Assembly: GCF_018304825.1 (NCBI RefSeq)
Contig: NZ_CP072648.1
Location: 417,501-481,500, forward strand
DNA from: Chloracidobacterium validum
GTDB taxonomy: Bacteria > Acidobacteriota > Blastocatellia > Chloracidobacteriales > Chloracidobacteriaceae
Reading direction: 5' to 3'
DNA: 64,000 bases
Below are positions 61,250-64,000 of the stretch, in pieces. A program made the position numbers and the translations under genes. Each line of letters starts with the position of its first letter. The first letter of the stretch is position 1. The notes under the pieces are model-generated. The model made no database searches. It was not told the DNA's origin and was given only the letters and a program-made list of their open reading frames with translations.

Positions 61250-61615
61250 CCTCCACAGCAATTCAGGGATCAATGCCCTGAAACGGTAAATGAGTGGCCG
61301 ATGTGGCGACAAGGGGAGAAGCTCATAACGGATGAATAAATCGTGTGCCGCGGCGCGCTTCGGTGAGCAAGTGGAGCGCGGAGCAGCCGAGAGATGCCCG
61401 TCACGTTCAAAACCTTTCACGCCTGCTTTGGTTTCCATCGAAACGCGAACGTGAAGGATGAACGTCGGCAGATGTGAAAGTATCAAAGCTCACAAAACGA
61501 AACTTGGCTTGGCTGGCGCGGCAATGTAGGGTGGAAGAGTAAGGTGCGCGACGGATTCCTGTGTCGTACCTGAGACTCGCGTCGCGCCGGACCTTTCTCG
61601 TGAGCGAGATGCACG
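61250..61615. other. Divergent spacer, no gene seen
   Basis: No supported gene occupies these 366 bases between folD and the next plus-strand gene. Open frames here run on the minus strand into folD but show no family-like sequence. No clear promoter or hairpin was identified. Confidence 0.4.
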
Positions 61616-62749
61616 ATGACAGACGGAGTACAACTGCTGTTCTTTTCAGTGCTAGGGCTAGCCGGGCAAGTCGTGGCCGTGGGCGGGGCACTCTTGGCAT
61701 TCCGTCTCGGCGCGCAAATGGAACGTCGCCGTGACCGGTCTCGGCGCTTGCTGCTTCCAACGGCCGATCCGTCTTCGCGCCCGCGCCTCAACGAAGGTTC
61801 CTCGCCAGAGGCGACACCGCTTCTGGATGCCAAGTCGGCGGCGCTGCTCCGTCAGCTTCGTCTGCCGCCCGTCACCGATCAAGCCGCCCTGTTTGCGTGG
61901 TACAGCCGACTTCAGCTTGAAGGCATGGCTTTAGCGACCGACCTTGCGCCCGTTATCCAAGTCAACTTTCGACAGGCGCTGGGCGCGATCCGTGACATTC
62001 TCGAGACGCAGAATCTCGATGACCGGTATGAGTTGCTCGCGGCAGCCCTGCTTCCGGTTTATGAAAGTCTCCACGTTGAACCAGCCGCTCCCAAGCCAGA
62101 AACACCGGTCTCCTTCACGCCAAGTCCCGTGAGCCGCTTCACGGCTAACGGGCATCAGGCAGCGTCGGCTGCCTACCGTGAAACACCGCCACGGGCTTCT
62201 GAAAAGTCAAGCTTGGCCAGTTTATTTGAACAGGTTGAAGCCGCCGCGCGGGCGCGCGACGCGCTCACCACCAACCCATCCGGCACTCACCATGGCGAGG
62301 AAATCCACCCCGGACAGGATCAGTCCGCCTTTGGAAAAACGATGCTGGAGGCAGACAGTGCCGCCCCAGGTTCACACCTCGACACATCGCGGCTCTCGCG
62401 GCGATTGGCTGAAATTCTCAAAACTGCCGACCGGAATGATCACCTTGGTGACCCGGCGGACAGCTCCCAGCGCGCGTCAGAACCAGGTGGGGCAGACCAT
62501 GGTGCTCCAGACTTGCATCTGGTGATGCCACCGCTCAAGTCGCGGCTCAAGCGAAACGGCACGCTCACGCCGGAACAGGATGTTGCGCGCAAGGCGGCCT
62601 ATGTCGTCGGACAGGCGCGGGAATGGTATGGTCGTCCTGACATTACACTCCGTGAGGTACAGTCAGCCTGCGCCGCCTTCGGATTAGAGTTCAATGAAGT
62701 TGCCGCGCGGACTGAGCTGGCAAAGCCGCTTGCTGAAGAAGTTTCCTGA
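61616..62749 (+). CDS. Hypothetical protein with N-terminal membrane helix
   Basis: The 377-residue protein begins with one hydrophobic helix (about 5-29: LLFFSVLGLAGQVVAVGGALLAF), then a basic stretch (RRRDRSRR). A helical domain spans about 60-155 (LFAWYSRLQLEGMALATD). The middle (about 155-310) is low-complexity, rich in Ser, Pro, Asp and Gly. The C-terminal 60 residues are a short helical region (LTPEQDVARKAAYVVGQAREW). I recognise no family. It overlaps the DegT-family gene by 56 bases if that gene begins at 62694. Confidence 0.65.
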   Translation: MTDGVQLLFFSVLGLAGQVVAVGGALLAFRLGAQMERRRDRSRRLLLPTADPSSRPRLNEGSSPEATPLLDAKSAALLRQLRLPPVTDQAALFAWYSRLQLEGMALATDLAPVIQVNFRQALGAIRDILETQNLDDRYELLAAALLPVYESLHVEPAAPKPETPVSFTPSPVSRFTANGHQAASAAYRETPPRASEKSSLASLFEQVEAAARARDALTTNPSGTHHGEEIHPGQDQSAFGKTMLEADSAAPGSHLDTSRLSRRLAEILKTADRNDHLGDPADSSQRASEPGGADHGAPDLHLVMPPLKSRLKRNGTLTPEQDVARKAAYVVGQAREWYGRPDITLREVQSACAAFGLEFNEVAARTELAKPLAEEVS

Positions 62750-63929
62750 GACCATCTCGCATACAGACGGCCATGTGCCGATCTTGGATCTGGAATCGCA
62801 GTATCAGTCCCTCCGTCCGGCGCTCCAGGCAGCGTTCGAGCGCGTGTGTACTTCGCGGCAGTTCGTTCTGGGCGAAGAGGTTGCTGCCTTTGAGTCGGAA
62901 GCGGCCAGTTACTTGGGTGTCGCCCATGCCGTTGGCGTCAACTCCGGCACGGACGCCCTCGTGATTGCCCTGCGCGCCCTGGACATCGGCCCCGGCGATG
63001 AGGTCATCACCACGCCGTTTTCATTTTTCGCCACGGCTGAAGCCATCAGCCTCGTCGGGGCCAAGCCGGTCTTCGTGGACATCGAGGCCGAAAGCTTCAA
63101 CCTCGATCCACGCGGCATTGCAAACCATATCACCCCGCGCACGCGCGCGCTGATGCCCGTTCACCTCTTCGGCCGTCCGGCTGCGATGGGGGCGGTGCTT
63201 GAAGCCGCCGAGCGCCATGGTTTGGCTGTTATCGAAGACGCGGCCCAGGCCTTCGGCGCGCGATACCTTCCGCCCTGTGCCGAGTGCAACGGTCAGCGCT
63301 GCACGTCCGCTACGCAGACACGACTACGCGGACGCTTCGTTGGGACGCTCGGAACGCTGGGCGCATTTTCGTTCTACCCATCCAAAAACCTCGGCGCGTA
63401 CGGCGATGGCGGTTTGATCGTCACGCATGATGCCCAACTGGCCGAACGCGCCCGCAAACTGCGGTCGCATGGGTCGCTGGTGGCTTATCAAAATGAAATG
63501 CTGGGCTACAACTCCCGGCTCGATGCCATTCAGGCGGCAATTCTGCGCGTCAAGCTGCCGTACGTCGAGGCCTGGAACAGCGCGCGGCGACGCATTGCGG
63601 AGCAATATAACGCCGCGCTTGCCCGACTGCCGGGACTGGTAACGCCGGACATCTCGCCAGGTCATGTCTTCCACCAATATACAGTGCGAATTTTGGGTGC
63701 GCGCCGCGACATCGTGCGTCAATTACTGACGGCGCAGGGCATCGGGACGATGGTTTACTACCCAACCCCGATTCACCGCCTGCCGGTCTATGCTGGTCAG
63801 TTCCCCCCGCAGCCCGTCAGCGAAGCCGTCGCTGGTGACGTGTTGAGCCTGCCCATCTGGCCGGAGCTGACCGATGCGGCGCGTGGTCGTGTGGTTGACG
63901 CGCTTGAGCAAGCGCTGGCCGCGGCGTAG
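62694..63929 (+). CDS. DegT/DnrJ/EryC1/StrS-family PLP aminotransferase with a cysteine insert
   Basis: From ATG 62694 the protein has 411 residues; GTG 62775 would avoid overlap with the preceding gene and is also plausible. The sugar-aminotransferase fold is shown by ILDLESQYQSL, NSGTDALVIALRAL, GDEVITTPFSFFATAEAI, VIEDAAQAFGARY and the catalytic lysine at 231 in FYPSKNLGAYGDGG. GYNSRLDAIQAAIL and HVFHQYTVRI follow. It would transaminate a nucleotide-linked keto-sugar. Residues about 192-212 are an extra segment with three cysteines (195, 198, 203). Confidence 0.85.
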   Translation: MKLPRGLSWQSRLLKKFPETISHTDGHVPILDLESQYQSLRPALQAAFERVCTSRQFVLGEEVAAFESEAASYLGVAHAVGVNSGTDALVIALRALDIGPGDEVITTPFSFFATAEAISLVGAKPVFVDIEAESFNLDPRGIANHITPRTRALMPVHLFGRPAAMGAVLEAAERHGLAVIEDAAQAFGARYLPPCAECNGQRCTSATQTRLRGRFVGTLGTLGAFSFYPSKNLGAYGDGGLIVTHDAQLAERARKLRSHGSLVAYQNEMLGYNSRLDAIQAAILRVKLPYVEAWNSARRRIAEQYNAALARLPGLVTPDISPGHVFHQYTVRILGARRDIVRQLLTAQGIGTMVYYPTPIHRLPVYAGQFPPQPVSEAVAGDVLSLPIWPELTDAARGRVVDALEQALAAA

Positions 63930-64000
63930 AGTGCATTTTTACCGAAAGCCATAACGAGAACGTAACTGGAAGCGAGGCAACATGCGAAGTGGTGGGCGAG

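Noticed and set aside
63981-64000. Possible start of a further plus-strand gene at the window end
   Set aside because: An ATG follows a GGAAGCGAGG stretch, but only six codons are visible, too few to support a call.

Overview
The window is a chromosomal segment from a GC-rich, Gram-negative-type bacterium. A large Oar-like TonB-dependent receptor with an N-terminal carboxypeptidase-regulatory domain, an HME-type RND metal efflux system, a eukaryote-type Ser/Thr kinase with TPRs and a putative lipoprotein thioredoxin fit Acidobacteriota. Chloracidobacterium or a relative is my best guess, but this is inference from gene content and family style, not a computed placement.

Layout. 1-6.2 kb: the 3' end of a PiT phosphate permease, then three minus-strand genes (secreted esterase, membrane-embedded spermidine-synthase-like protein, homocysteine methyltransferase/MTHFR fusion). 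6.3-12.8 kb: a plus-strand operon behind a good sigma70-like promoter, with a small membrane protein, an RND adaptor, a CzcA/CusA-type pump, a Fic-fold protein that has lost its catalytic motif, and an MBL-fold hydrolase. 13.2-27.5 kb: the translation/transcription core, tRNA-Thr(TGT)-Tyr-Gly-Thr(GGT)-tuf-tRNA-Trp-secE-nusG-rplK-rplA-rplJ-rplL-rpoB-rpoC. Two hairpins lie in the rplL-rpoB spacer, and rpoB encodes an eight-cysteine insert near its N-terminus. 27.6-33.6 kb: an acyl-CoA ligase facing a minus-strand run of hybrid histidine kinase, glycerate kinase, family 2 glycosyltransferase and a DUF5522 protein. 34-42.1 kb: two divergent polytopic membrane proteins, a coiled-coil membrane protein, a membrane SpoIIE-type phosphatase and a radical SAM protein with extra cysteines. 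42.2-49.7 kb: the TonB receptor, a class III aminotransferase, a membrane-anchored hypothetical and a DUF1015 protein. 49.7-58.3 kb: a PuuD-like amidotransferase, FKBP, DUF218, TlpA-like protein, small membrane protein, Ser/Thr kinase, a glutamine-amidotransferase-like protein without its cysteine, RibD, a histidine-kinase-like response regulator and a PCD. 58.3-64 kb: an orphan CRISPR-associated CARF protein (NE0113 type), RimI, FolD, a hypothetical and a DegT-family aminotransferase with a cysteine-rich insertion.

The core cluster is conventional. The most unusual content is a set of proteins with recognisable folds and missing catalytic residues (Fic-like, PabA-like, histidine-kinase-like), the RpoB insert, a CARF protein with no visible CRISPR array or cas neighbours, and several short perfect tandem duplications in spacers and at stop codons. 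No CRISPR array, rRNA, insertion sequence or prophage was seen.
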